A DNA stretch of 64,000 nucleotides, taken from Pseudomonadota bacterium. GTDB lineage: Bacteria > Pseudomonadota > Gammaproteobacteria > Burkholderiales > Burkholderiaceae_C. Positions 16,703-23,960 of the stretch are shown here, piece by piece. The translations under genes were made by a program, and so were the position numbers. The number at the start of each line of letters is the position of its first letter. Position 1 is the stretch's first letter. A model generated the notes under the pieces. The model saw nothing but the letters and a program-made list of their open reading frames with translations. It did no database searches and was not told where the DNA came from. The stretch covers positions 1 to 64,000 of the forward strand of contig JAEZWW010000069.1 of the NCBI GenBank assembly GCA_023442945.1, written 5' to 3'.

Positions 16703-17386
16703 TTACTGGTTGACCGGCGACTTGGGGTCGAGCAGCAGCGCGACCAGGTCGGCTACCTGCTTTTCCGTCAACGTGCCCATGTGCCCGGCGCGCGGCATGT
16801 TGGAGCAGGCGTTGTACGCCTTGCTGTTCCAGATCTTGCCCCAGGTGTATTCGAGCATGGCCTTGGCTTCGGGCGAAGCCGGGTCCTTCACGCCACGCAG
16901 CTTGCCGTAGTTGTACAGGCTGGGGCCGATGGTGCCGAAGGAGATCTCCTTCTTGTCGATCTGGTGGCAGTTGTAGCAGTTGCCGCCGTTGGGCGTGTTG
17001 GCCGCGTCGGTCCAGGTCATGCCGCGGCCGCTTTGGGCCAGGGCTTCACCGGCTTTCCAGTCGCCCACGAACTTGCCGCCTTCCGGCCATTTGATGGTCT
17101 TCATGTTCAGCGCTTCAATGCGCTTGGCGGTCTCGGCGTCCAGCGGCTTGCCTGCCACGTCGGCGGCGTTGCAGGCGCGGATGGTTTCATCGTCGGTAAA
17201 AACCTTCTCGACCTTGACGATGCCCTTGTCGTGGAAGGACTCCTTCACGACTTTCTGCGTCAGCGCGTCCAGCTCGGCGGGCGACATCGACGATGCGCTG
17301 TTGCCGTTGCCGCCGCCACCGGCACAGCCGGCGAGCAGGGCCGCACCCAGGATCGAGAGCGCGAAGGCAGGCGTTGCGAATTTCAT
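16703..17386 (-). CDS. soxX: Sulfur-oxidising cytochrome SoxX
   Basis: SoxX is the small electron-accepting c-type cytochrome of the SoxAX complex that joins thiosulfate to SoxY. The heme site CYNCH is near residue 134, and a methionine ligand is likely in NMPRAGHMG. The 227 residues are longer than minimal SoxX because of an N-terminal extension. The signal peptide ends ALLAGC followed by AGGGGN, a good lipobox, which suggests membrane anchoring. Its Shine-Dalgarno AAGGAG overlaps the end of soxA, 12 bases upstream. Confidence 0.95.
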   Translation of the reverse strand: MKFATPAFALSILGAALLAGCAGGGGNGNSASSMSPAELDALTQKVVKESFHDKGIVKVEKVFTDDETIRACNAADVAGKPLDAETAKRIEALNMKTIKWPEGGKFVGDWKAGEALAQSGRGMTWTDAANTPNGGNCYNCHQIDKKEISFGTIGPSLYNYGKLRGVKDPASPEAKAMLEYTWGKIWNSKAYNACSNMPRAGHMGTLTEKQVADLVALLLDPKSPVNQ

Positions 17387-17398
17387 GCGATGACTCCT

Positions 17399-18214
17399 TC
17401 AGCGCTTGATGGTGGGAACGGCCGACTTAGCGCCCTTGGCGTTGACGCCCAGGAACACGCCCAGCGCAATCGTGGCGTCGCTGGCGAAGGTCGGCTCAGG
17501 AAAGCGCTGTTGGCGGTAGCAGTCGTTCAAGCGGTGCTGCATGGTCCACATCTGGCCGTTGGACACGCGGTAGGCCGGCCACGCGGCAAAACCGATGCCA
17601 TCGCCGGGGTTCTTGCGCAGGTCCGGCAGGTCTTGCAGGCGGATGCGCTTGCCTTCTTCGCCGTGGCAGGACGCGCAAGCGAAGTCGTGGCTGCCGCCGC
17701 GCTGGTAGAACAGGCGCTTGCCCACTTCGTAGGCCGTGCGCTCCTGCGCGTTCGATTGCGGCAGGTTGAACTTCATGTCCTTGGACTGCGACGCGATCCA
17801 CGTCGCCAGCGCCGTTGTGTTCGCGCGCTCGCCCTTGCCCCAATCACCATTGATGACGGTCTTGGGGTCAATGCCTTGCAGCGTGCTCATACAGGTGACC
17901 AGGCGCGACTCCAGGTCCTGCACCTTGCCGGTGTCGGCAAAGAAGCGCGGCAGTTCGACAAACGCGCCTTTGACCACGCCCGGACCCTTGCCCAGGTCAC
18001 AGCGCTCCAGCGAAGCGTTCTTGGGGCCGCGTTTTTGCTTCCACAGGTCTTCGCCCTTGGCTTCGAACAGGTCGGCGGGGTTGCCGTCCTGCAGCATCTC
18101 CCGGTACTCCTCGATCGCCTGCGTCGACGATTTCTCCTGGGCCGACACGGCGCCGGCCAACAAGGTGGCCGTCGCCAGGGCGATCGCCACACGCGCCATG
18201 AATGGGTGCTTCAT
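17399..18214 (-). CDS. soxA: Sulfur-oxidising cytochrome SoxA
   Basis: SoxA is the catalytic subunit of SoxAX. It conjugates thiosulfate to the SoxY cysteine. The 271 residues have a cleavable signal peptide (ATATLLAGAVSAQ), one CASCH heme motif near residue 177 and the LNDCYRQQRFPEP segment that supplies the cysteine-persulfide heme ligand. Only one CxxCH is present, so it is the monoheme type. It is separated from soxZ by 172 bases carrying a strong terminator, so it may have its own promoter. ATG at 18214 preferred; a second in-frame ATG lies five codons later. Confidence 0.96.
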   Translation of the reverse strand: MKHPFMARVAIALATATLLAGAVSAQEKSSTQAIEEYREMLQDGNPADLFEAKGEDLWKQKRGPKNASLERCDLGKGPGVVKGAFVELPRFFADTGKVQDLESRLVTCMSTLQGIDPKTVINGDWGKGERANTTALATWIASQSKDMKFNLPQSNAQERTAYEVGKRLFYQRGGSHDFACASCHGEEGKRIRLQDLPDLRKNPGDGIGFAAWPAYRVSNGQMWTMQHRLNDCYRQQRFPEPTFASDATIALGVFLGVNAKGAKSAVPTIKR

Positions 18215-18321
18215 TGGGGAGGTTCTCCTCTGGTTTTTCTATGTCAAAAAAACGCTGCTCGGTCTGTCGCCTCGGGATGGTTCGATCCCGCAAGGGATGC
18301 CTTCTCTGGCGCAGCCCGGCG

Positions 18322-18357
18322 AAAAAAAAGCGGGCGTGAACGGTATGCACGCCCGCC
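18322..18357 (-). terminator. Intrinsic terminator between soxZ and soxA
   Basis: On the minus strand GGCGGGCGTG, loop CATACCGTT, CACGCCCGC, then eight T. This is one of the strongest terminators in the window and falls between soxZ and soxA, dividing the sox run into soxCDYZ and soxAXB transcription blocks. Confidence 0.9.
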
Positions 18358-18386
18358 CTCGCACCTGCGAGGCAAGTCCTCGGGGC

Positions 18387-18698
18387 TTACGACACCGTGG
18401 CTTCGTCGGTGCGCGTCTCGCCCTTGTTGTCTTTCCAGGTCACGGAGATCTTGTCACCGGCCTTGGCGCCCTTCAGCGTGAATTGCAGGAACGGGTTCTT
18501 GGACACGGCTGGGCCCCACTCGCAGCTGAACACCGGCTTGCCGTTCAGGCTGGCCGTGACGTCCGCGATGTGCCAAGCCGGCACCACCTTGCCGGAAGCG
18601 TCCTTGCGCTGACCGGACTCCATCTCGTGGCTCATGAGCACGCGCACCGTGGCCTTGTCGCCGGCGGCCTGAGCGCGAATTCGCATTGGATCTGCCAT
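18387..18698 (-). CDS. soxZ: Sulfur carrier partner SoxZ
   Basis: SoxZ is the beta-sandwich partner of SoxY in the periplasmic carrier heterodimer; it has no own signal peptide and is co-exported with SoxY. The 103 residues read as a normal SoxZ: MRIRAQ, HEMESGQRKD near 25-33, PAWHIADV and the C-terminal KISVTWKDNKGETRTDEA. The gap to soxY is 145 bases and holds an R2 repeat, so the pair is less tightly coupled than usual. Confidence 0.96.
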   Translation of the reverse strand: MADPMRIRAQAAGDKATVRVLMSHEMESGQRKDASGKVVPAWHIADVTASLNGKPVFSCEWGPAVSKNPFLQFTLKGAKAGDKISVTWKDNKGETRTDEATVS

Positions 18699-18750
18699 GT
18701 TCTTTCTCCTAATTCAATTCAGTACTTGCTTGCCCTGTCGCGCCTGCCGT

Positions 18751-18840
18751 TTCAGCGAACGCCGTCGCCGGACCTGTGCCGGCGACTGGCGTTGTCCCCC
18801 TTCAAGGGGGAAGGCGCGCAGCGACTCAGGGGGTGAGCCA
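18751..18840 (-). repeat. R2 repeat after soxY, with 36-nt covarying hairpin
   Basis: Short copy starting just after the soxY stop, sense orientation. The hairpin at 18758-18793 (minus strand) has outer stem AACGCC/GGCGTT, a bulged A, inner stem GTCGCCGG/CCGGCGAC and loop CACAGGT. The inner stem differs from the gsp copies but is fully paired. The copy lacks the trailing GGCCTGCTCCGCGGCC. Confidence 0.88.
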
Positions 18841-18843
18841 GCG

Positions 18844-19311
18844 TTATCCGCCGCAGCCGCCCAGGGTGACCTTGACTTCTTTCTTGGCGTAGTGCGCCTT
18901 GCCGTCGGCGGTGATGGCCACGGCGTAGACGTCCGACGATTCGCCCATCTTGGCGCGCGTGGAGAAGCTGGCGTCCACTTCCGGCGTGACGTTGAACACC
19001 GACACCAGGGCGTTCGGGTTCTTTTCGACCAACAGCACCATCTGCTTGACGTTGGGCAGCGACGAAGCCACGGCCAGCGGCACAACGGCGCCGTTTTCGG
19101 CGATGTCGGGGGCGGTCAACGTGACGGAGGTACTGGCCTCAGGGGCGCCGCTGGCACCCAGGGCTTTGAGCGCGTCGTTCAGGCTCTTGGCTTCGAACGC
19201 GGCCTTGTTGAAAGCCAGCGCGTACTGCGGAAACAGGCCGGTTCCGGCCAGCAGACCGGCCACTACGGCGCTCTGCTTCAGTGTCTGTCGACGGGTTTGC
19301 ATCGGGGTCAT
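18844..19311 (-). CDS. soxY: Sulfur carrier protein SoxY
   Basis: SoxY carries pathway intermediates on the cysteine of its flexible C-terminal GGCGG arm, which is present at the very end of the 155 residues. A signal peptide with RRQTLKQSAVVAGLLAG suggests export by Tat, taking SoxZ along. The ATG at 19311 is chosen for its GAGGAG Shine-Dalgarno five bases upstream; a reading frame 16 codons longer has no such site. A GC-rich imperfect hairpin (about 19354-19381) lies between soxD and soxY. Confidence 0.97.
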   Translation of the reverse strand: MTPMQTRRQTLKQSAVVAGLLAGTGLFPQYALAFNKAAFEAKSLNDALKALGASGAPEASTSVTLTAPDIAENGAVVPLAVASSLPNVKQMVLLVEKNPNALVSVFNVTPEVDASFSTRAKMGESSDVYAVAITADGKAHYAKKEVKVTLGGCGG

Positions 19312-19400
19312 ACTCCTCAAAGTTAAGTGGATGCTAATGCGTTCGTTGGGCACGTGCATGGGGAAAAACCCCCCGTTGCACCTGCCCCTGGGCGTCGAAT

Positions 19401-20471
19401 TTACTTCCCGGCGCCCGCGGCCAGCCAGGCCGCGATGGCCTTGTTGTCCGCGTCGGGCAGGGTCTGGGGCGGCATGGGGATTTCACCCCACACGCCCGAG
19501 CCACCGGCCTTGATCTTGCTGACCAGGTAGTCGGTCTTGCCAGCGTACTTCTTGCCGATCTCGGTGAAGCTCGGGCCCACCAGCTTGCCGTCCATGTTGT
19601 GGCAGGCCGTGCAGGCGTAGGTCTGCGTCAGCGCGATGGCGGCGGCGTTGGGGCTGGCCGCGCCACCGGCGGGCGCCACCACCTTGACCGGGCCAGCGGC
19701 GGCGCCCAGCTTGCCTTCGGCCTGGGTCGTGTCGCTGCCGCGCTGCGGACCGACGGTGCGGTTCTGCTCGCGCAGGTTGCCGTGGTTGTTGCGGGCGTGG
19801 TCGGGCAGGCGCGAGCTGATGGTCGGCTCGGGGCTGCAGTTCTTCATACAGGCGGTGGCCTGCACGTCGGGCTTGGCGGCGCCGCCCAGCTCCTTGCCCG
19901 GCCACATGGCGTGCGCGGTGGTCATGCCATCGCGGTTGGGCATTTTCTTTTGCACTTCGGCGATGTTCTTGTCGGACAGCGTGAAGTTCTCGGGCACGAC
20001 GTGCGCCAGGTTCAGCAGGAAGGCCGTGACCGCGTACACCTCTTCGGTGGTCAGCGACTTGGGCTTGTCCCAGGGCATGGCGCGGTTGATGTAGTCCCAC
20101 AGCGTGGACACGCTGGCGACCTTCATGAAGGTGGTGCGCCCCGGGAAATCGGTGCGCTTGAGCGTGGCGGCGTGGCCGGTCTTGATGTCGTCCGCCGTGG
20201 TGCCGCCGACCAAGGGCGAGAACACCGAGTTCAGTTCACCAAAGAAACCGTGGCAGGTGGCGCACTTGGCTTCGAACACTTCCTGGCCCTTGGCCACCGA
20301 GCCACTGCCCGCCGGCAAGCCCTTGAAGTCGGGGCGCACGTCGATGTCCCACGCCGCCACCTCCTTGGACGTGGCAACCCGGCCAATACCAGGAAATTTG
20401 TCCTGAGCCAGCGCCGGTACTGCGCAAGCAGCTATCAAAAGCGATGCAACCGCTTCACGACACTTGAACAT
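19401..20471 (-). CDS. soxD: Sulfane dehydrogenase cytochrome subunit SoxD
   Basis: SoxD is the diheme cytochrome c partner of SoxC and takes electrons from oxidation of SoxY-bound sulfane sulfur. The 356 residues contain CATCH near 68 and CTACH near 284, with the family segment NRDGMTTAHAMWPGKELGG between them. The ATG at 20471 gives MFKCREAVASLLIAACAVPALAQ, a normal signal peptide, and overlaps the soxC stop by 17 bases. The hydrophobic core of that signal peptide coincides with a degenerate R1 repeat. Confidence 0.95.
   Translation of the reverse strand: MFKCREAVASLLIAACAVPALAQDKFPGIGRVATSKEVAAWDIDVRPDFKGLPAGSGSVAKGQEVFEAKCATCHGFFGELNSVFSPLVGGTTADDIKTGHAATLKRTDFPGRTTFMKVASVSTLWDYINRAMPWDKPKSLTTEEVYAVTAFLLNLAHVVPENFTLSDKNIAEVQKKMPNRDGMTTAHAMWPGKELGGAAKPDVQATACMKNCSPEPTISSRLPDHARNNHGNLREQNRTVGPQRGSDTTQAEGKLGAAAGPVKVVAPAGGAASPNAAAIALTQTYACTACHNMDGKLVGPSFTEIGKKYAGKTDYLVSKIKAGGSGVWGEIPMPPQTLPDADNKAIAAWLAAGAGK
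20404..20447 (-). repeat. Possible degenerate R1 repeat inside soxD signal peptide
   Basis: Read on the minus strand, GCATCGCTTTTGATAGC is a 17-nt imperfect hairpin, then TGCTTGCGCA and a weak GGCTCA end at exactly the R1 spacing. It encodes about residues 9-23 of SoxD. The similarity is clear in the first half and weak in the second, so chance is not excluded. Confidence 0.45.
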
Positions 20472-21834
20472 TCTTGACCTCGCCGTTTTCCTGAACCAAC
20501 CAGGACTGGATGGCGTTGTTGTGGTAGATCGAGCGCGAACCGCGCACCGCACGCAGCTGCTTGTAGTTGGGCTGCACGTAGCCGGTGTCGTCCATCGCGC
20601 GGCTTTGCACGATGGCGGGCTTGCCGTCCCAGACCCAGTCGAGGTTGAAGCGCGTCAGGCAACGGTCCATCACCGGCGACTCCAGCCGCGCGGTGCGCCA
20701 GTTGCGGCCACCGTCGACCGACACGTCGACCTTCTTGATCTTGCCGCGGCCTGACCACGCCAGGCCGCTGATGTTGTAGAAGCCTTTGTCCAGCAGCACC
20801 TGGCCACCGGACGGCGTGGTGACCACGCTCTTGCATTCCTGGATGCTGGTGTACTGGCGGTGCTGGCCGTCGGGCATCAGGTCGACGTAGTGCACCGCCT
20901 CGTCCTTGGTGGCGTAGGGCTGGTCGCCCAGCTCGATGCGGCGCAGGTACTTGACCCAGCTCACGCCCTGCACGCCCGGCACCACCAGGCGCAGTGGGTA
21001 ACCGTTTTCGGGGCGCAGCATTTCGCCGTTCTGGCCGTAGGCGACCAGCACCTGGCCGGAGGTGACCAGGCTCATCGGGATCGTGCGCGTCATCGACGAG
21101 CCGTCGGCCCCTTCGGCCAGGACGAACTTGCCGCCCTTCAGGTCGGCGCCCGCCATCTCCAGCAGCGTGATCAGCGGCACGCCGGTGAATTCGCTGCACG
21201 ACAGCATGCCGTGCGAATACTGCGCCGTGGGCACGGCGACGTTGCCCCATTCCATGCCGGTGTTGGCGCCGCATTCGATGAAGTGAAACCGCGACACGCT
21301 GGGCAGCCGCATGATCTCGTCCATGGTGAAGACCTTGGGCGTCTTGACCATGCCGTTGAGCATCAGGCGGTGTTGCGCCGGGTCGATGTCCCACCAGCCC
21401 TGGTGGTGGCGCTCGAAGTGCAGGCCGCTGGGCGTGACGATGCCGAACAGCGACTGCATCGGCGCGAACGACACCGACGCCTGGTTGGTCTGCGTCAGCC
21501 CCGGGCTTTGGCGGCGTTGGACGTTGCCTTCGTACTTGGACGGGCGGCCGTAGCCGTCGGTCACCACCGGCTGGCCCAGGCCCGTGCTGTGCGCCGGCAG
21601 CTTGAGGATGGCGGGGTCGCCATCGCCGGCCGGTGCGGCCTGGGCACTGGCGCGCGCGGCGGCGCCACCGGCCACGGCGGCGGCAAACGCGCCGCGGATG
21701 AAGTCGCGGCGGCCACGTTTGGCTTCGGCAAAAACAGTGCGGACGCCGGTGGCGTCCAGGAAGTTCTCCGGCGCCTTGCGCAAGCGTCCACGTTCAACGC
21801 TGGCGGGCGCGCAGGGGATTTGATCGTCAGGCAT
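20455..21834 (-). CDS. soxC: Sulfane dehydrogenase molybdenum subunit SoxC
   Basis: SoxC is the molybdopterin subunit of periplasmic sulfane dehydrogenase, related to sulfite oxidase. The 459 residues start MPDDQIPCAPAS, with a Tat motif GRRDFIRGAF near residue 42. The molybdenum-binding cysteine is in FIECGANTGMEWGN near 188, and the C-terminal dimerisation domain includes GLAWSGRGKIKKVDVSVDGG. ATG at 21834 is preferred to a TTG three codons earlier. soxD overlaps its end. Presence of soxCD implies complete oxidation of thiosulfate to sulfate. Confidence 0.97.
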   Translation of the reverse strand: MPDDQIPCAPASVERGRLRKAPENFLDATGVRTVFAEAKRGRRDFIRGAFAAAVAGGAAARASAQAAPAGDGDPAILKLPAHSTGLGQPVVTDGYGRPSKYEGNVQRRQSPGLTQTNQASVSFAPMQSLFGIVTPSGLHFERHHQGWWDIDPAQHRLMLNGMVKTPKVFTMDEIMRLPSVSRFHFIECGANTGMEWGNVAVPTAQYSHGMLSCSEFTGVPLITLLEMAGADLKGGKFVLAEGADGSSMTRTIPMSLVTSGQVLVAYGQNGEMLRPENGYPLRLVVPGVQGVSWVKYLRRIELGDQPYATKDEAVHYVDLMPDGQHRQYTSIQECKSVVTTPSGGQVLLDKGFYNISGLAWSGRGKIKKVDVSVDGGRNWRTARLESPVMDRCLTRFNLDWVWDGKPAIVQSRAMDDTGYVQPNYKQLRAVRGSRSIYHNNAIQSWLVQENGEVKNVQVS

Positions 21835-21848
21835 GAGCTTCAAATTCT

Positions 21849-21865
21849 TTATATGCGCAAATGAT
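21849..21865 (-). promoter_or_regulatory. AT-rich motif upstream of soxC (possible SoxR site)
   Basis: TTATATGCGCAAATGAT, just upstream of soxC. A closely similar TTATATGCG..GAT element lies upstream of fccA, and a weaker one lies in the soxH/soxT gap. Inference: operator of the ArsR-type regulator or the -10 region of the soxC promoter. Confidence 0.4.
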
Positions 21866-21974
21866 TATATTAACGGGTTTTCCCGCGAAACTGCATGGGG
21901 TAAGCCCCATGTGGGGAACTTCCACCCGCGCCCAGCGTCTACGGCGCGCGTGGCGACCACGGCGCCCAACCGCG

Positions 21975-22310
21975 TCACGGCTTGAACTTGTAATGGTCGC
22001 GGTTGAGCACCGCCGCAATCGCGAGCACGTCCTCAGGGAACAGGCCCAGGTTCATCTCGGTGTTGCAGCTTTCGACCATGCTGCGCAGCGCGCTGGGCGT
22101 GTTGATGCGGCCTTGGGGCCGGTAGATGGCGTTGCCGTCGTCCGCCCATTTCTGCGCGTGGCATTGGCTGCATTTGTTTTCGGCGATGAGCTTTTCGCCG
22201 AGCTTCAGGTCCGCGTCCTTGAAGAGGGCGGGCGTCTGCGCCTGCAGGCTGCCGCTGGCGCCCAGCGCCGCGAACGCGATCCAGTGTCGCCATGCAATGG
22301 CTGTTGGCAT
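21975..22310 (-). CDS. Small c-type cytochrome of the sox cluster
   Basis: A 111-residue exported monoheme cytochrome c: signal peptide to about residue 25 (AALGASGSLQAQ) and heme motif CSQCH at 47-51. No classical Met ligand segment is obvious near the C-terminus (DRDHYKFKP). Its position just before soxC suggests an electron carrier between the Sox enzymes and the respiratory chain. I do not assign a sox letter. Confidence 0.8.
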   Translation of the reverse strand: MPTAIAWRHWIAFAALGASGSLQAQTPALFKDADLKLGEKLIAENKCSQCHAQKWADDGNAIYRPQGRINTPSALRSMVESCNTEMNLGLFPEDVLAIAAVLNRDHYKFKP

Positions 22311-22342
22311 GTCCTTGTCTCCTCTGTCTGCGTCTGGATGAC

Positions 22343-22386
22343 GCTATTGTTCCAGTAGCTGCTTGCGCAGATTCCGGTAGGGCCAG
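22343..22386 (+). repeat. R1 repeat copy 8 (antisense to its neighbours)
   Basis: Full-length core on the plus strand (GCTATTGTTCCAGTAGC, TGCTTGCGCA, TAGGGCCAG) between two minus-strand genes. It is the only clearly discordant copy in the window. Confidence 0.85.
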
Positions 22387-22413
22387 CGCCCTAAAACACC
22401 TCAAATCAACCCA

Positions 22414-22926
22414 TCAACCGGCCAGCGCCTTGCGCGCCTGCTCCAGGCGCCGGTCCAGGTACGTGGCGTAGAAATCGTTTGACCCGCCGACCAGCCGGTC
22501 GGCCACTTCACGCCCGCCAGGGCCCAGGAACAGCACCGTGGGCGCGACCTTCACGCCCCAGGCCTTGACCTGCGCATCGTGCACGATCGGCTGGCCTTGC
22601 GGGCCAACGGTGCGCTGCGTGCCGCGCATGTCGATCTGCACCACGGGCAGCGCCTGTTCGGCCTGCATTGGGCCCAGGTAGTTGTTGCGCACTTCTTCGC
22701 ACCAGGGGCAGCGGTGCAGGCTGACCAGCACGACCAACGGCTGCCCGGCCTTCAGCGCCAAGCCCAGCTCATCCGGCAAAGACTTGGACAAGGGCAGCGT
22801 GCGTCCGGCCGCGCGCACCGGCGCCGGCAGGCCCGCGGCCGCCCCGGCGGCGACCAGTGCCGCGCCCAGCACGCGGCGGCGCGGCCAGGCGTGTCCGAGC
22901 GTGGGCGTGACGGGCGGGCGGCTCAC
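22414..22926 (-). CDS. Periplasmic thioredoxin-like protein (SoxW/SoxS type)
   Basis: A 170-residue exported thioredoxin-fold protein. It has a Tat-like leader (WPRRRVLGAALVAAGAAAG) and the redox motif CPWC at residues 73-76, followed by VAPTVLFLGPGG, the cis-Pro segment of the fold. In sox clusters such proteins reactivate or reduce SoxY disulfides. Start is GTG overlapping the stop of the upstream SoxH-like gene (GTGA), so the two are coupled. SoxS versus SoxW cannot be decided by eye. Confidence 0.8.
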   Translation of the reverse strand: MSRPPVTPTLGHAWPRRRVLGAALVAAGAAAGLPAPVRAAGRTLPLSKSLPDELGLALKAGQPLVVLVSLHRCPWCEEVRNNYLGPMQAEQALPVVQIDMRGTQRTVGPQGQPIVHDAQVKAWGVKVAPTVLFLGPGGREVADRLVGGSNDFYATYLDRRLEQARKALAG

Positions 22927-23909
22927 GGCGTTTCGTGCTCCATCAGCAAATAGGTGTTGTACGCGTTCATGCGGTTGGCTGGGCCAAACAGCGGCATGTG
23001 TTCGTACGCGCTCCAGTCGGTGGCTTTGTAGGCCTCGTCAAACGGCGTCATGTCGCGCGCGGCTTCGCCCATGGTCTTGCGCAGGTACACCAGGTAGTCG
23101 CGCGTCAGCTGCATGTCCTTGCGCGCCTCGGTCGACACGGGGCCGTGGCCGGGCACGACGACGGTGGCGTCGAAGCTCAGCAGCTTGCCCAGCGACTGGA
23201 TCCAGTTGCCGCTGTCGGCCTGGCCGACGAAGGGGATGCGGTTGCGGAACACCAGGTCGCCCGCGTACAGCACCTTGCGGGTGGGGATGTAGATGGCCAC
23301 GTCTTCCGGCGTGTGCGCCGGGCCGACGGGTTGCAGCACGAATTGGGTGTCGCCCACGGTGATTTCGCGCGGGCCGTCGATCCATTCGGTGGCGGCGACC
23401 AGGTGCGTCTGCTCGTTGATCCAGGGCTTCAGTTCGTCGCGCGAAGCCTGCAGGCGCAGGCGCGCGGTGTCGGAATACAAATACTCGCGCCCCGCCTGGT
23501 GCGCGATGATCTTCGCACCCGCTTTTTCAAACGCCTGCAGGCCGTACACGTGGTCGGCGTGGTAGTGCGTGACGATGACGTGCGAGACCTTTTTGGGCGT
23601 GATCTTGGCGATCTCGGCCAGCAGGCGCTCGGCCAGCGCGGGCGAACCCAGCGCGTCGATGACAACGACGCTGTCGGACGTGACGACAAAGCCGGCGTTG
23701 GAGATGAAGTTCTGGTTGGCGGGCGAGCCCAGGGCGGACAGGCCTTCGACGTACCAGCAGCCCGGCGCCACCTCGTGCGGCTGCATGTCGACCGGCGCGG
23801 CCGGCGCGTCGGCCGCCTGACCGTAGCGCGACCAAGCCAGCGCCGCACCGCCAAAAGCCACGCAAGCGCATCGCTGCAAAAGTTGACGCCGATCAATTGC
23901 CGCCTGCAT
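22923..23909 (-). CDS. SoxH-like metallo-beta-lactamase-fold hydrolase
   Basis: A periplasmic metallo-beta-lactamase-fold protein of 328 residues. The zinc motif VTHYHADHVYG is near residue 112, with further ligands in GPAHTPEDVAIY and VPGHGPVS. Such genes are called soxH in sox clusters; the substrate is unknown and thiosulfate growth does not strictly need it in studied species. ATG at 23909 is chosen (AGGGG upstream, DRRQLLQR Tat-like start); an ATG at 23927 would add six residues and overlap the promoter motif. Divergent from the soxT-type gene. Confidence 0.82.
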   Translation of the reverse strand: MQAAIDRRQLLQRCACVAFGGAALAWSRYGQAADAPAAPVDMQPHEVAPGCWYVEGLSALGSPANQNFISNAGFVVTSDSVVVIDALGSPALAERLLAEIAKITPKKVSHVIVTHYHADHVYGLQAFEKAGAKIIAHQAGREYLYSDTARLRLQASRDELKPWINEQTHLVAATEWIDGPREITVGDTQFVLQPVGPAHTPEDVAIYIPTRKVLYAGDLVFRNRIPFVGQADSGNWIQSLGKLLSFDATVVVPGHGPVSTEARKDMQLTRDYLVYLRKTMGEAARDMTPFDEAYKATDWSAYEHMPLFGPANRMNAYNTYLLMEHETP

Positions 23910-23917
23910 CCGGGCCC

Positions 23918-23935
23918 CTATATTCATAAGCTGAT
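23918..23935. promoter_or_regulatory. AT-rich divergent promoter of soxH and soxT-type genes
   Basis: CTATATTCATAAGCTGAT in the 51-bp gap resembles, less closely, the TTATATGCG..GAT motifs upstream of soxC and fccA. Probable bidirectional promoter and possible repressor site; inferred from position and composition only. Confidence 0.35.
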
Positions 23936-23960
23936 ACTTAATTGATTATCGGCAAAGGCC

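Noticed and set aside
19354..19381. GC-rich hairpin between soxD and soxY as a terminator
   Set aside because: The stem is imperfect, with a TTTTT loop but no T-run after it; more likely an mRNA-processing or neutral hairpin.
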